Part shown: positions 23,560 through 35,189 of the stretch, one piece after another
Layout: the number at the start of each line of letters is the position of its first letter
Position numbering within the stretch: position 1 is the stretch's first letter
Assembly: GCA_036250195.1 (NCBI GenBank)
Contig: JAVHZZ010000006.1
Span: 78,205,369 to 78,269,368 of the forward strand
DNA length: 64,000 nucleotides
From: Mixophyes australis
Lineage: Eukaryota > Chordata > Amphibia > Anura > Limnodynastidae
Direction of reading: 5' to 3'
Made by a program: the position numbers and the translations under genes
Notes under the pieces: model-generated
The model's input: only the letters and a program-made list of their open reading frames with translations
Database searches by the model: none
What the model was told of the DNA's origin: nothing

Positions 23560-24136
23560 AGGCCCGGCGCTCCCATTAGGCAACCTTAGGCAGTTGCCTA
23601 GGGCGCCGGGGCCTGCAGGGCGCCGCTGCCGCTGACTAGATTTGAAAATCTAATCTAGTCAGCGGAGGGAAGTGGGAGAGAGGTGCAGCGGCGGCGGGGT
23701 GCCGCCGCTGTTTTTTCAACTTCCGCCGCCACTTGCAATTAATTTCGATGCGCCCGGGCTGCCCGGCGCATCGCTCACCTGATCACTGACGCCAGTGATC
23801 AGGTGACAGGTCTTTACCCGGCGGCGCCTGTGCTGTGACAGACAGTGTGAATAAAGTTCTTTCCCCCTCCCCTCCCCTCCTAGCATGCATCGCTCCGCCT
23901 CCTGTGTGAAGAAGGTGAGGAGCAGCCATAGGAAAGAAAGAAAAGAAAAGAGAAAAGAAGAAAAGAAAAGAGAAGAGGTTTGAAGAGCCCCCCTGCATCT
24001 ACTGAAGAGGCTTCAGGAGAAAAAAGAACGGGGTAAATAAAATCTAATTATTTATTTATTTAGTGTTTTCGGCGGGGCAGGGGGGGGGGGCGTTGAATTT
24101 TTGCCTAGGGCGCCTAGAACCCTAGCACCGGCCCTG
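23560..24136. mobile_element. GC-rich non-autonomous DNA transposon with 9-bp target duplication
   Basis: Begins AGGCCCGGCGCTCCCATTAGG and ends CCTAGCACCGGCCCTG. The ends are imperfect inverted repeats that both contain GCCTAGGGCGCC. It is bounded by CCAGTGACC on both sides (23551-23559 and 24137-24145). It is 577 bp with a GC-rich centre and no transposase. A 9-bp duplication suits Mutator- or Merlin-like families, but the superfamily is inference. Confidence 0.75.
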
Positions 24137-24289
24137 CCAGTGACCCCCATAAGGGTTATGGGCTTGGCTGCTTTCGAGTCGCAGGTCGCAGCCCTCCTAG
24201 TTAGTGTTTAGGCAAGGTCTAGTGGAAAGATAGAAATAGAGAAGGTGATGCACAGGATAGTAGGACCGGAACCAGGAGAACTGGGGTAA

Positions 24290-24830
24290 ATGGCCAGGTA
24301 AGTACTAGGTCCAGGTATGCAGAGGAGAATGGGATCTGGATTCACAGCAGCGACAGAGGTCCAGGATGAGTTTAGTACAGAGTACTGGAGCTTGATGGAA
24401 TAGGATCTGTGGCTAGAAGTACACTTAGGTCCAGCTGTGCTTGAGAGCATGGAAGCTGGATCAGGAGGAGTACAGTGGTTGCAGCAGAGGTCCATAATAC
24501 TAGTAGACTATACAGGTACTGGCGAGAATCTGGATCTGCAGCTAAATGTACACTTGATTCCAGATTTGCTTTGGAGCACTGGAGCTGTACTAGAAGAAGT
24601 ACAGCGGTTGCGGCAGATGTGCAGGAAACATTCACTAGGCAGTACCAGAACTGAAGGGGAAAAGGGGACTGCGGCTACATGTACACTTAGGTCCAGATAT
24701 GCTTAGGAAGCATGGGAGCTGGATCAGGAGGGGTACAGCATAAGCAGCTGGGATCCGGTAGTAATGAGTACACACAATTAGTCCAGGATTGATAGCGGAA
24801 TAATAAAACCAATAGAGGGCGTCTGCTAAT
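24290..24830 (-). repeat. Tandem array of about 130-bp units within an LTR
   Basis: Three to four imperfect units containing GTACACTTAGGTCCAG, GCATGGAAGCTGGATCAGGAGGAGTACAG and CGGTTGCGGCAGA. Starts of GTACACTT lie near 24419, 24549 and 24681. Other LTRs in this window (48950-49150, 50640-51120) have unrelated internal arrays in the same position. Confidence 0.7.
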
Positions 24831-24975
24831 AGAAGTGATTGGGAACAGTTAAAGAAACGGATTGCGCAGACCACAGTCAAAGATGATGCCGAATCGAGGA
24901 CGAAGCGACGTCTCTCCGATGGATGTCAGTCATGGAGGATCCCCCAGGTAAGTGAACCGGGTCCTGACCGAGCGA

Positions 24976-25695
24976 TTGGCGGGCCCGGACTATGATACCC
25001 AGTAAGCTCCAGGATATACTGGATTGAGTTCAATCTACCAACCTAAAAGACATTCTGTTTTTAGGATAGGACAATTATTACAGAAGATTCTTTCACACAC
25101 TGGACCCTCCGGTTCATTTGCCAGGGTCCGGTGCTCAAACCTGGCCTCCTCTGTTGGGCTCCCCTTCGCCATCTTGCATTTTCCTTACTATAATTTTCCC
25201 TGTTCAGCCATTGGCTGATTGCTTGTTACTCCCCTTCATCCTCCAGACTATTTAAGGCACCTCTTCTGGCAATATATTGCCAGATCTTCATGCCCAGTTA
25301 GCCTGCTAGCTGGTGGATGGTTTGGCTTCTGTAATCCTGTACTTTTCTTGTGATTTATAGTATTCTGTATCTGTTCCTATTCAGCAGATCCTGGTATCCA
25401 GTGCTATATGCTTCTCAGCTAATACTGGTTTACTGTGCCCATTATAAAATTAATATCCTTGTATTGTGGCCTTCCAATTCTGCTTTCTCCTTGTCATCTA
25501 ATAACATCACCTGGTACTTATCTAGAGAACCGCGACCTGCGGGGTGTAAGCAGCAATGCCCAAACCTCCTTGTGGGGGGTCCCTGGTGAAAGCCTTTGTT
25601 TTATTAGCCTTTGCACCCCCGTGGTGGATGAAGAGCGAAACCAGGCTGATTGCAAAGAATCCAACCATTTCTTTGTACTCCATGATATATTCATT
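24976..25695 (+). repeat. Gypsy-type LTR remnant, + orientation
   Basis: Contains a CTATTTAAGGCACC box (about 25250) and, at 25530-25600, CCGCGACCTGCGGGGTG, CCAAACCTCCTTGTGGGGGG and TCCCTGGTGAA. This is the same order as in the LTR at 37633-38279. Both ends are unclear. Confidence 0.55.
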
Positions 25696-26261
25696 CATTT
25701 TTTTTCAGTTCTGTTTGCGCCCATCACTGCCCTGACTAAAAAGGGGGTTGACACAGATGCTTGGACCCCTCATGCTTTGGAAGCTTTTGCTGCTTTGAAA
25801 AAAGCATTCATCTCTGCTCTAGTGCTCAATCTTTTCAATCTGGAATTACCCTTTATGATTGAAGTTGATGCTTCTGATGTTTGTGCAGTGGCCATCATCT
25901 CACAAGTGGATCCAGCACATAAGAGGTTACATCCCTGTGCCTTTCTTTCCTGCAAGTTTTCTTTGGTGGAATCCAATTATGACATTGGTAACTGGGAACT
26001 CCGTGCTATTAAATAGGCCTTTGGGGACTGAAGGCATTGGCTAGAAGGTGCCAATCATAATATTACAGTTCTTAATGACCACAAAAACCTGATATATATT
26101 GAGTCAGCCCAAAGGTTAAATTCAACACAGGCATATTGGGCATTGTTCTTTACACAATTTAACATTGCTATAACATTCCTGGTTCTAAGGACCTCAAAGC
26201 TGATGCCTTCCTTCGTAGCTTCCTTACTAAGCATAATCCGAGTTCTCAGCATTTATAATTC
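25696..26261 (+). pseudogene. Ty3/gypsy pol fragment C: RT end and RNase H
   Basis: FAPITALTKKGVDTDAWTPHALEAFAALKKAF, then LPFMIEVDASDVCAVAIISQ and CAFLSCKFSLVESNYDIGNWELRAIK, match the RT connection and RNase H domain of gypsy pol (E.D.S..G.G..L.Q; FFS.KL...E.NY......ELLAI). It reaches a stop after AIK, then continues as [17 protein letters not shown] (H.DHKNL box) and [10 protein letters not shown] (a decayed N..ADALSR box). This is the third piece of the copy seen at 19440-19828 and 22806-23075. Confidence 0.8.
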
Positions 26262-26844
26262 CTGCTTTATCCACTATAGCTGGACTCACACAGGATCTCT
26301 CTACCAAATTATTACTGGAACAAGATATGATTCTTCTGTCTCGGCTGTTGCCCAGCAGCCAGGATGTTTTCTTACTGGCTGTCGATCTGCTATGTCCCGG
26401 CTCTGGCGGACATGTGACCCACCTCTATCCCTGCAGGGAAGACCTCAACTCTACAGGAGCCTGTGTTTGAGCTACAGTAATTTAAATAGCAGGGAGTTTG
26501 TTCCTGCATTGGTGAGCCTGCTGTGTTACTGTATTATTAGCTGGTTACCTGTTGCCTCTCTGCTGCTGATATCGAACCTTGGCTTTGTTTCTGGACCTCT
26601 CTTGCTCGCTGCCCACCCTGACTTTTTGCCTTGTCTCTGGCAATCCCTATTCGGTGCTTGACTCAATCATTTGCATCCTCTATGGTTACTCTTTTGCCTT
26701 TACTCAGTCCTCCAGGTATTGCCAGTCTCCATACATCCTCACCATCTTTCACCTATGATAAATTCTTACTACTCTGAGCTAAAGTCCCGGGAGCATCTGA
26801 ATACTTGTGAGAATAATGCTCTCTTCAGGAAAGTTGGCTTGCTA
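26262..26844 (+). repeat. Probable 3' terminal (LTR-like) sequence of the old gypsy copy
   Basis: Pyrimidine-rich, LTR-like sequence (for example GCTGATATCGAACCTTGGCTTTG) with no coding domain. It appears to continue after the Tc1 element at 28417-28480 (ending near GTGGGAGCTGTTACA), so Tc1 inserted into it. The assignment is from position and composition. Confidence 0.4.
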
Positions 26845-26846
26845 TA

Positions 26847-28414
26847 CAGTCATGGCCAAAAGTTCTGAGAATGACACAAGTATTGGTTTTCACAAAGTTT
26901 GCTGCTTCAGTGTTTTTAGACTTTTCTGTCAGATGTTGCTATGGTATACTGAAGTAAAATTACAAGCATTTCATAAGTGTCAAAGGCTTTTATTGACAAT
27001 TACATTAAGCTTATGCAAAGAGTCAATATTTGCAGTGTTAACTCTTCTTTTTGAAGACCTCTGCAATTCGCCCTGGCATGCTGTCAATCAACTTCTGTGC
27101 CACATATTGACTGATGGCCGCCCATTCTTGCCTAATCAATGCTTGGAGTTTGTAAAAATTTGTGGGTTTTTGTTTGTCCACCCACCTTTTGAGGATTGAC
27201 CAGAAGTTCTTATGGGATTAAGATCTGGGGAGTTTCCTGGCCATGGACCCAAAATTTCGATGTCTTGATCTCCGAGCCACTTAGTTATCACTTTTGCCTC
27301 ATGGCAAGGTGCTCCATCATGCTGGAAAATGCATTGTCCGTTACCAAACTGTTCTTGGATGGCTGGGAGAAGTTTCTCTTGGAGGATGTTTTGGTACCAT
27401 TCTTTATTCATGGCTGTGATCTTAGGCAAAATTGTGAGTGAGCCCACTTCCTTGGCTGAGAAGCTACCCCACACATGAATGGTCTCAGGATGCTTTACTG
27501 TTGACATGACACAGGACTGATGGTAGCGTTCACCTTTCCTTCTCCAGACAAGCGTTTTTCCAGATGCCCCAAGCTTTCTGAAAGGGGATTCATCAGAGAA
27601 AATTACTTTACCCCGGTCCTCAGCAGTCCAATCCCTGTACCTTTTGCAGAATATCAGTCTGTCCCTGAAGTTTTTCCTGGAGAGAAGTGGCTTCTTTTCT
27701 GGCATTCTTGACACCAGGCCATCCTCCACAAGTCTGGGCCTCACTGTGCCTGCAGATGTACTCCCACCTGCCTGCTGCCATTCCCGAGCAAGGTCTGCAC
27801 TGGTGGTGCCCCGATCCCACAGCTGAATCAACTTTAGGAGATAGTCCTGGTGCTTGCTGGATGTTTTAGGGCTCCCTGAAGCCTTCTTCAAAACTATTGA
27901 ACTTCACTCCTTGAAGTTCTTGATGATCCGATAAATGGTTGATGTAGGTGCAGTCTTACTAGCAGCAATATCCTTACCTGTGAAGCCCTTTTTGTGCAAA
28001 GCAATGATTAATATATGTTTCCTTGCAGGTAACCATGGTTAACAGAGAGAAAAGAACAATGATTTCAAGCACCACTCTCCTTTTAAAGCTTCCAGTCTGT
28101 TATTCTAACTCAACCAGCATGAGAGGGTGATCTCCAGCCTTGTCCTCGTCAACACTCTCATCTGTGTTAACGAGAGAATTACTGACCTGATGTCAGGTGG
28201 TCCTTTTGCGACAGGGCTGAAATGTAGTGGAAATGGTGTTTTTGGGATAAAGTTCATTGTCATAGCAATGAAGGACTTTGAAATTATTTGCATTTCATCT
28301 GATCACTCTTCATGACATTCTGGAGTATATTAAAATTGACAACATAAAAAATGAGTCAGCAGATTTTGTGAAAAATAATATTTGTGTCATTTTCAAAACT
28401 TTTGGCCATGACTG
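26847..28414. mobile_element. Tc1-type transposon with both terminal repeats
   Basis: Terminal inverted repeats CAGTCATGGCCAAAAGTT...GAATGACACAA at the left and TTGTGTCATTTTC...AACTTTTGGCCATGACTG at the right, flanked by TA dinucleotides (26845-26846 and 28415-28416). Tc1/mariner elements always insert at TA. Total about 1,568 bp, the usual size for vertebrate Tc1 elements. It contains the transposase pseudogene on the minus strand. Confidence 0.92.
27136..28036 (-). pseudogene. Tc1 transposase, inactivated
   Basis: Cut-and-paste DDE transposase of the Tc1 group, usually about 340 residues. A start at 28036 (MVTCKE) is followed by a frameshift near 28025 and a TGA at 27906-27904, directly before the 251-residue open frame (27891-27136). 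That frame retains the helix-turn-helix portion and the catalytic core: VIFSDES (first Asp), IFQHDGAPCH (second Asp) and GNSPDLNPI. Directly after NPI a one-base deletion (about 27210-27212) shifts the frame and removes the third acidic residue of NPIEN. The dead copy therefore has at least three lesions. Confidence 0.9.
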
Positions 28415-28480
28415 TAGGTGAAGACCTCTCAATACATTTTATTCTAAGAATTTATCCGGGGTTCAGTGGGAGCTGTTACA

Positions 28481-29489
28481 CTAATGTAGCTTCAGTGCCT
28501 ATATGATTGCTTTGAGACTTAGCTAGGCAACCATGTGCATTCTTCTTAAATTCATAGTCATTTATTGGCAATCATAATTTATTAATTACTGTAATCTTAT
28601 ATTGGAAATGTATCTCTTTATTTCTGACTATTGATTCTGTTGCTGCAGGAAATTTCATTGATTTTTCTAATGCTGACATATTAAGAATTACTGCCTTGGT
28701 ATTACCTGTTCCTTTCAAAGTACTTGCTTTTTAAGACACATTTGTATCTAAGGGGTCATTGAATTTGTTACTCCTCAAGGTTTGTTTTGCAAAAGTTTGC
28801 ATTCTGAAGCAATTTCTTAGATTTCAAGGTTAGTTTCCCATTTAAGGCCTCATGTATAATTGGTCCTACGTCTTAAGCCTCATGTAGAAATGGTCCTTTG
28901 TCTGTTTTCTTAGTGTAAAATACACATTTTCATATATTGCATGTGCACCAATAATAAGTATGCATACAGTACATCTGTTACATAATACACTAGCAACTCC
29001 TTTTTTTATAGAGTTGGAACGGGGGATGGAACAGGTGGGTAAGCGTAGGCCGAGTACATTAAGAGAGTGTTCATGTAATTGCAAGTGAAGTAGACCTGGG
29101 CACAGATGCATATGTACCAGTCAGGAGCTGTATATGTTGCTGGTGCAATGAATCGCAATAATGATGTACATCGGCAGCAATAATTAGTCACTTCTTTTTG
29201 GGTGTTTGTTGATTGACCTCTCCTTATTTCATTAGAGTGGCTTCTATATTATATGAAGTTGCGGCCATCTATTTGCATTACTTAATTGATATTTACATTT
29301 TGACTGTGTCAGGAAATAATTCTTAAAGGGGTAATAACATTTTTTTTATTTAATTTGACTTAATTTAATTTACTTGGAATCTTGTATTTCTATTTAAATA
29401 TATTTTACATGGTAAATGAAACTCTTGTATAAATTAATAACTAGGTCATGACACTATTTGACTATTTTCTTTCTTGTTCATTATTATAT
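28481..29489. other. Non-coding stretch
   Basis: AT-rich. No coding domain or repeat recognised on either strand. Confidence 0.5.
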
Positions 29490-30190
29490 ATGTAACGCCA
29501 CCTTATTGACACTCCCGGTGACTCTTAACAGAGATTGCTGTGATTTTGCATGTACATTTTGTGATATACCTTTTACCGTCATGTGCCTGTGAACACCTGT
29601 GTGAGTCAGTTATGTCAGAGTATATGAGTGGGACTAGCTAGACAGCTCCACCAGGTGTAGTTAAGGGCACCAAGCTAATGGGGGAGAATCCAACACCCCC
29701 CACTGGCGTTGTTATTCAAACCTCTCAGTGACTAAATGAGTGGCCCAAGAACTAGGACCCGGAGCAGGCACATCAGGAACAATTGCTTACATTAAAAGGC
29801 TGGTATAAGCTGATAAGAACCTGTGTAGTGACAGCCAGAGACCCTGGACAGAGGAGAGGATCCCCCTGGATCGTTGAGACCCCTGGGAAGCAGATCCGTG
29901 GTCTGCTGCCACAAAGACCAAAGTACATTTTGACAGAGAAAACAAGAGTGAAAGGGAACAAATTTGATGGAGAAATTACTTCAGTGTATGTATGATAGAG
30001 GGGAGAGCTCCATTAGGAGGAATATACCACATTAACTCAGAATATAACTGTGTGACTGAGAGACAGCATCTAAGTAAGTGAACTCAGAGACTTCCTGCTG
30101 GGGGCAGAGATGCAGCAGTCTAGCACCCAACTTACTGCGACAACTATTGCACTGCACCACCATGCTACAACGCACTAGTTGCTCCTAACA
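29490..30190 (+). repeat. Possible solo LTR
   Basis: Bounded by TGTAACGCC at the left and CTCCTAACA at the right, giving TG...CA ends about 700 bp apart. It has higher GC than its flanks and no coding domain. No target duplication was found, so this is a weak proposal. Confidence 0.25.
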
Positions 30191-30549
30191 AAACTTGACG
30201 CAAATGTCAGTGTTGTAAAGCTGGATGCATCTTGAGATGTATCCGACTGAGCATATGAAGGTAAATGCGCTTTTTCATGTATGCATCTTTTTCTGCTAAC
30301 ATTTAAGGTGCAAATACATCCAACTCTACATAAACCCATTTATGTTTATAATGGCTCAAATTACATAATCCATTCTATTATATATTCTGAAATCTCATTT
30401 TAGCTTTGTAGCTCTTCAAATTATATAAAGGCTGAATCTCAGATCCTCAGGGAGTATATTCGGGATAACTTAAGAGCACGGTTTGGGTTTGATTACACAT
30501 GCTAAATTACATGTTGGGGCAAGGTATTTCAAGGTAAAATCCCGTGGAA

Positions 30550-30870
30550 TGTGGTGGATTGGGGGGGGGGGGGGGTGCACGATCAGTCAGTCACCCCCCC
30601 TAGCAAGGACATGCTCCCTGCAGCTGCACACTATGTGCAGGTCAGTGTCGCTGTCAGCACTGGCAGACAGAGAACACTGCCCGGCTTCTCTGATTGTGGA
30701 GCGGCCGGGCAGCATACTCTGGCTGCCAGTCTGTGCTGACAGTGAACTGACCTGCACATAGTGTGCAGCCGCAGGGAGCCCACCATTAGAAGTTAAAAAA
30801 GAGAGCTTGGCCTAAATCACGCCCCCCCCCCCCCCCCCCACCTAAAAAAAAATAGAATTTAGATTCGCCC
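30550..30870. repeat. MITE-like hairpin with G/C homopolymers
   Basis: A long imperfect stem: CCCTGCAGCTGCACACTATG...GTCAGTGTCGCTGTCAGCAC (30616-30660) pairs with GTGCTGACAGTGAACTGACC...CATAGTGTGCAGCCGCAGGG (30733-30777). Poly-G (about 30560) and poly-C (about 30822) runs flank it. Non-coding. Confidence 0.65.
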
Positions 30871-32389
30871 CTGGCTGTGGGCCTTGCATAGATTATTGGG
30901 AGCTCCATAAAATTACAGTCGATGAATATTGCTTTGGTATTATAAGAATTATTGATGATCTTCACATTGAAAATAAGGTTTATTGTCGGAGTTTATTTTT
31001 AAAAGAGAAAAAACTTTGCTGTTAAGCATGGACAAACCTTTTTTCTGTATTGATTACAGGCTTTTCAGATTGTGAAATATGTGAAACTTGCAGTATTAAG
31101 ACCACTGAAAGTGCTAAGGTGAAAAGAGAGGGTCATGGGTTCCCATAAAAGATGTTTGCCATGAATGCTCAGCCTGTCCCAGATACAGCAATCTGAACAT
31201 CTCGCCGTAACTGGCGTCACCTTAGTCACTTAGCAATGAATACACCTTTTCTGCTACCACAAAGGATTTATTATGGTGTCCTTACTTTCACCAGAACTAC
31301 TTAATAATGTTTCACACTTAAATCATATACACATGTAGTATGAGCCTCCCTGGGCTTCGTAAGTTCACAAAGAATCACGGAGAACACGCTAGATTAAATT
31401 TATTTAATCTGAAAAATGTTTCCAAGGCTTAATTACAAAAAAAAAATTAATAACAAGACATACAATAAATTTGCACAAATAAGTTCAGGAAATAAAACCA
31501 GAGTACTACTTACTAGCTAAGACTTGGCGTGTGAGAGAACACAATTGAGAAAAATAAGACATTTCAGTCTTGATAGACCCCCCCATGAAAATGCACACGT
31601 TATTGTCAGAAGATTTTAAACCTTTTTCCACATAGCTATCACCCCCCACCTTTGGAGTTTAGCTGTCAAGAAGGACAGATTGATCTCCCAAATGTCACAT
31701 GGCTTTTGACGTGAGCTAGGGATGTCCGGAATGTTCACAGGACCGGATTTCCCACCTTTGCTCGTTCTGCTTAGCTAGATGGTTTATTCATGACAATCTC
31801 CTCTACTTACCATGGAGTTTACCTTTGTCTGTACAAGTACTTGAATTCTTCGAGTATCATTCAAGAGTTTTTTAGACTTCCTGTTATGGCAATCCATCTT
31901 GCCTGTATTACTGTGTGATACACCTTGCTGTATGAATAGGAATGCTGTGTCCCCATAGATAGCATGTAAATATAAGTCCCATAGAACAGTCTCTATAGCC
32001 AGTAACAAATAAATAGAGGTGCTTGTAGAAAAGTAATAGCCATCACAGTTTCTTATTCTGACTTTTATAAAGCTCTTAGTGTAAAATATCTAACACTTAA
32101 TTACCATATGGTGGGCACTTTTCCAAAAATGTTCTAACTCCTAATTTCGCCAGTTGAAAATGTAGAATTCTGCAGCTCATTACGGTCATTGGGCCTGATG
32201 CATTAGGGCATACATTCTGAGCACAGCTTGCGCTCCATATTCTATGCATGATTTCAAGGGCTTTTGCAGTACACAGACGCTGCAGGTACGTATATACCTG
32301 TCAGTGCCTGCTGAGCTGGTAGGATGGCTGGCATTACAGTCGGCCGACCCGCCAGCTCTATAAAGTGTTAAAAATATATTGTAAAAAAA
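30871..32389. other. Non-coding stretch
   Basis: No gene or defined repeat recognised. Short frames, such as the minus-strand frame at 31784-32008, have no domain. Confidence 0.45.
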
Positions 32390-32850
32390 AAAAAAAAAGT
32401 ATAGGGTCCCCCGCTCCTAATGCTATTAACCCTAGTGCTGCCAGGCTAGGCCTGGTTTTTGCAAACTCGGGGAAGACAAAAGCATGGGGTTCCCCCAATT
32501 TCAGAGGAACCACCGCTATGCCAACCAGCCAGGGTTGTTGGCACTATAGCAGGGAGACACGTGGCAGGGGATGGATTCCCTAGGGAGTGTGGTCCACAAA
32601 AAAATTTGTGCAGGCACCCCCCCCCCCCCCCAGGTAGACCCAGCCCCATATTAAAAGTACTAAGAGTCTTCCTACACCACAGTGGTGGTGGATGTAGGGT
32701 AATAAAGTGACGTAAAATTAAAAAAAAGTGTAAAACAGCATTTTAGTTTGTGTAACTACAAGTCCAACACAGCCCGATCTACCATTAACAGTCTGGGCAT
32801 GCTGGTGCTTGTAGAACTACAAGCACCAACATTCACTTAAAAGGTCCATT
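32390..32850. repeat. GC-rich repeat containing a ZNF143-like word
   Basis: Contains a C run at 32617-32631, the word GCATGCTGGTGCTTGTAGA at 32797-32815, and an inverse CTACAAGTCCAACA at 32757-32770 that together can form a hairpin. A similar phrase (CTGGGACTTGTAGT) occurs at 63978-63991, so the family is dispersed. Confidence 0.45.
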
Positions 32851-33204
32851 GTGTATTTATTATCTATTTCCAATGTGCTCTGAATGAAGCTGTACCATCA
32901 AGAATTAGTTAGTTATTTACTGAGTATATTGTGTATCAGAAAATACTTAGAACATTTTCAACTGTCACATACATGACCCTTTGCACAATACCGCCCTCCC
33001 CCCCCCCCCCCAGATTATACATAAAATCCATTTTTGTTGTGCAAAAGCAATTGACTTCAACTTATCTAACAAAAAAATAAAAAATAAATGAAATAATTTT
33101 ATTTAGTATTAGAATGTATACTGTGTATGTGACACGAGAATGAGTCATGTATGTGAGAAAAAAAAATTATTTTCGGCCAATAGTAGCAACTTTCTGTTTA
33201 GAGC
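32851..33204. other. Non-coding stretch
   Basis: AT-rich with a poly-C run at about 32999-33012. Nothing else recognised. Confidence 0.4.
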
Positions 33205-33209
33205 CCGTG

Positions 33210-33914
33210 GGGTCTGATTCACATGTCTGCCGATTTTGAGCGTATCATATGCGAAATAATCAGAAGCTGGCCATACGCCAGGTGTCCACTATATCTTTGT
33301 ACGCAAAGGACACTTACTACAGCCTAAGTTTTCAGGGAGGGACCGGGGCAGGGAAGGGGTGTTAGATCATAGTCAATTTACAGTAAGGGCATGCCAAACT
33401 CAAGTGCACAGAATCAAGTTCTGGGCATCGCAAAGTTACTTTTTTTTCTGCCATATCTCTCACTCCAGCTACAGGGCCAGTCTAAACCCTGATCACTAGT
33501 GATCTTCTATGCATGCTATAACATGTGTTTGCAATCAGGAACAACTGTAAAAATGTGTTTTATGTTAAGTAGACATTAAGATCATCCTAATAAATGTATT
33601 TTATTAAAGGGAAAAAAACACTTTTTTTTACTTTTACTGTTTTATCATTAATGCCTATATTGTTAACAGGTGATATTAATTCAGTATATATTTTTTCTGG
33701 CCGTTCTTTTGCGAATTTATCTTCCATATAGGTATTGTACCTATCCTGCAGTGTCTTTTGTAGTAGAGCAGAGCAGACCTACACCCGTATTCATCAGCGC
33801 ACGTATCTTCAGATCCATTACATGTTGAATTCGGGATTGTGCAGATCCGATTTAAGTTCGTTTTATAACAAACACCCATTGCGCTCAGTATGCGCGCCTT
33901 GATGAATCAGGCCC
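33210..33914. mobile_element. MITE-like element
   Basis: Left end GGGGTCTGATTCACATG and right end TTGATGAATCAGGCCC are imperfect inverted repeats. The central part is AT-rich and non-coding. Length about 700 bp. The superfamily cannot be settled from the ends alone. Confidence 0.45.
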
Positions 33915-34179
33915 TTGGTGTTTAAAGGAAGATAGTGGATTTCAAACTATCATATATATCATCATCTAAAATCTACAAACACCCATGATTATACTGCAAC
34001 AAAACCTTTTCAAAGATGGACATTAAACAGAAAGCAAAGAAGGCTGAAAATAAAAGAGGATATTAAGGAGTAAAAGAAAACCACAGAAAATGTTAAGGTA
34101 GACAAAGCCCAAAACTATGACAAAGTAAGAGAGAAAGAAACAATCAGAGGCAGTGAAGGAATGACAGAGGAAATGTAGA

Positions 34180-35107
34180 GCTGCCAACAAGAAGGGTATT
34201 AATTTTTCAGAGTTTTTCGGGTGAGTCTTCTCCCACTGCTTCTACCTCTCTGACGTCATCTGATAGAATTCCAGAAACTCTTGGTAAGACAGTAAAGAAA
34301 ACTTTGATGAAAGCCTTGCCAATATCACCACGTAAACAATTAGCAGTTTTGAAGAGTTTGGTGGATAAGGTGGGTTTAAAACTACATAAAGCCAAGAAAA
34401 ATGGCTCGAGGGCACAAACAATAGGCGGCCTTTTGAAGACAGAGAAATGGTGGTAACATTCTTATGTTGATCAGGGATTGTATATACTACTCAAGTTATG
34501 CATTAGATATTGTATGGAATCTGGTTAAAAAAGCTCCAGGAATTAAGAAGACACATGTCATAAGCTATTACAGTGATCATATCTATCTATTTAGCAGTGA
34601 GCAATCATTGGTTACCTCAATAAACATGTGTGTTATCATGATAAAGGATCATGCAGTGATTGTAATTTACAGTATGCACAGCCACTGCTTCCATTGACTT
34701 CTGCTATGGAACAGGGTTCACATATAACTCCTGGCACATTCTTACTTGTAAAAATATATGGAAAGAAATCCTGGAAGCCATATGTTGCACAACTGTCTGC
34801 CATTGACTCTGATATCAAGGTGGTTTTCCTGAAGAAAGAATCGGAACATGTCTTTATATATCAAGAAAATGATGTAGCCAGAATACAACTGGACGACATA
34901 ATAGAAATGCTGCCAACACCCGTAATTAATTGTGGAATTTTGGTATTTCCACACTATCAGTTATCTGATAAGGACACCAAGGTCATGTCAGTTGGTTGTG
35001 TATCCATACATTTTCATACAACACACCTGATTACCTGTCACATACATGACTGGCATAATTTTATTTCATTAAATTATTATGATAAAATATTAGTAAATTG
35101 TGTCTAG
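34180..35107 (+). pseudogene. Unrecognised, probably transposon-borne protein remnant
   Basis: Two separated parts on + look coding. Part one (about 34180-34455) reads SSPTASTSLTSSDRIPETLG, then KTVKKTLMKALPISPRKQLA and a lysine-rich helix to EKWW, then stop. Part two (34628-35107) reads PGTFLLVKIYGKKSWKPYVAQ, VVFLKKESEHVFIYQENDVA and DDIIEMLPTPV. The SPRK box followed by a VLVK.....Y.AQ...KVKFL-type C-terminal module recalls uncharacterised proteins of fish and invertebrates, usually thought to be mobile-element-derived. I can give no function. The middle is missing or frameshifted. Confidence 0.4.
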
Positions 35108-35189
35108 TGATATTTGTTTGTTAGTCCTTTCCTAGCTGGTAAAAAAATTCACAATACATTTGGAATGTTCACAGAACTTTAAAGATTAA

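Larger units (their letters stand above)
23480..24975 (-). repeat. LTR of a gypsy-type element, reverse orientation, carrying another insertion
   Basis: On the minus strand, GCGACCTGCGACTC...CCCATAACC...GGGGGTCACTGG and, beyond the insertion, TTAGACTCCGTGCCTCGTGGG align in order with the 3' half of the + strand gypsy LTR at 37633-38279. That LTR has GCGACCTGCGTGCC, GGGGGTCCCTGG and TTAGACTCTGCGCCTCCCGG. The element at 23560-24136 is inserted in it, and an internal tandem array occupies 24290-24830. Ends are approximate. Confidence 0.55.
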
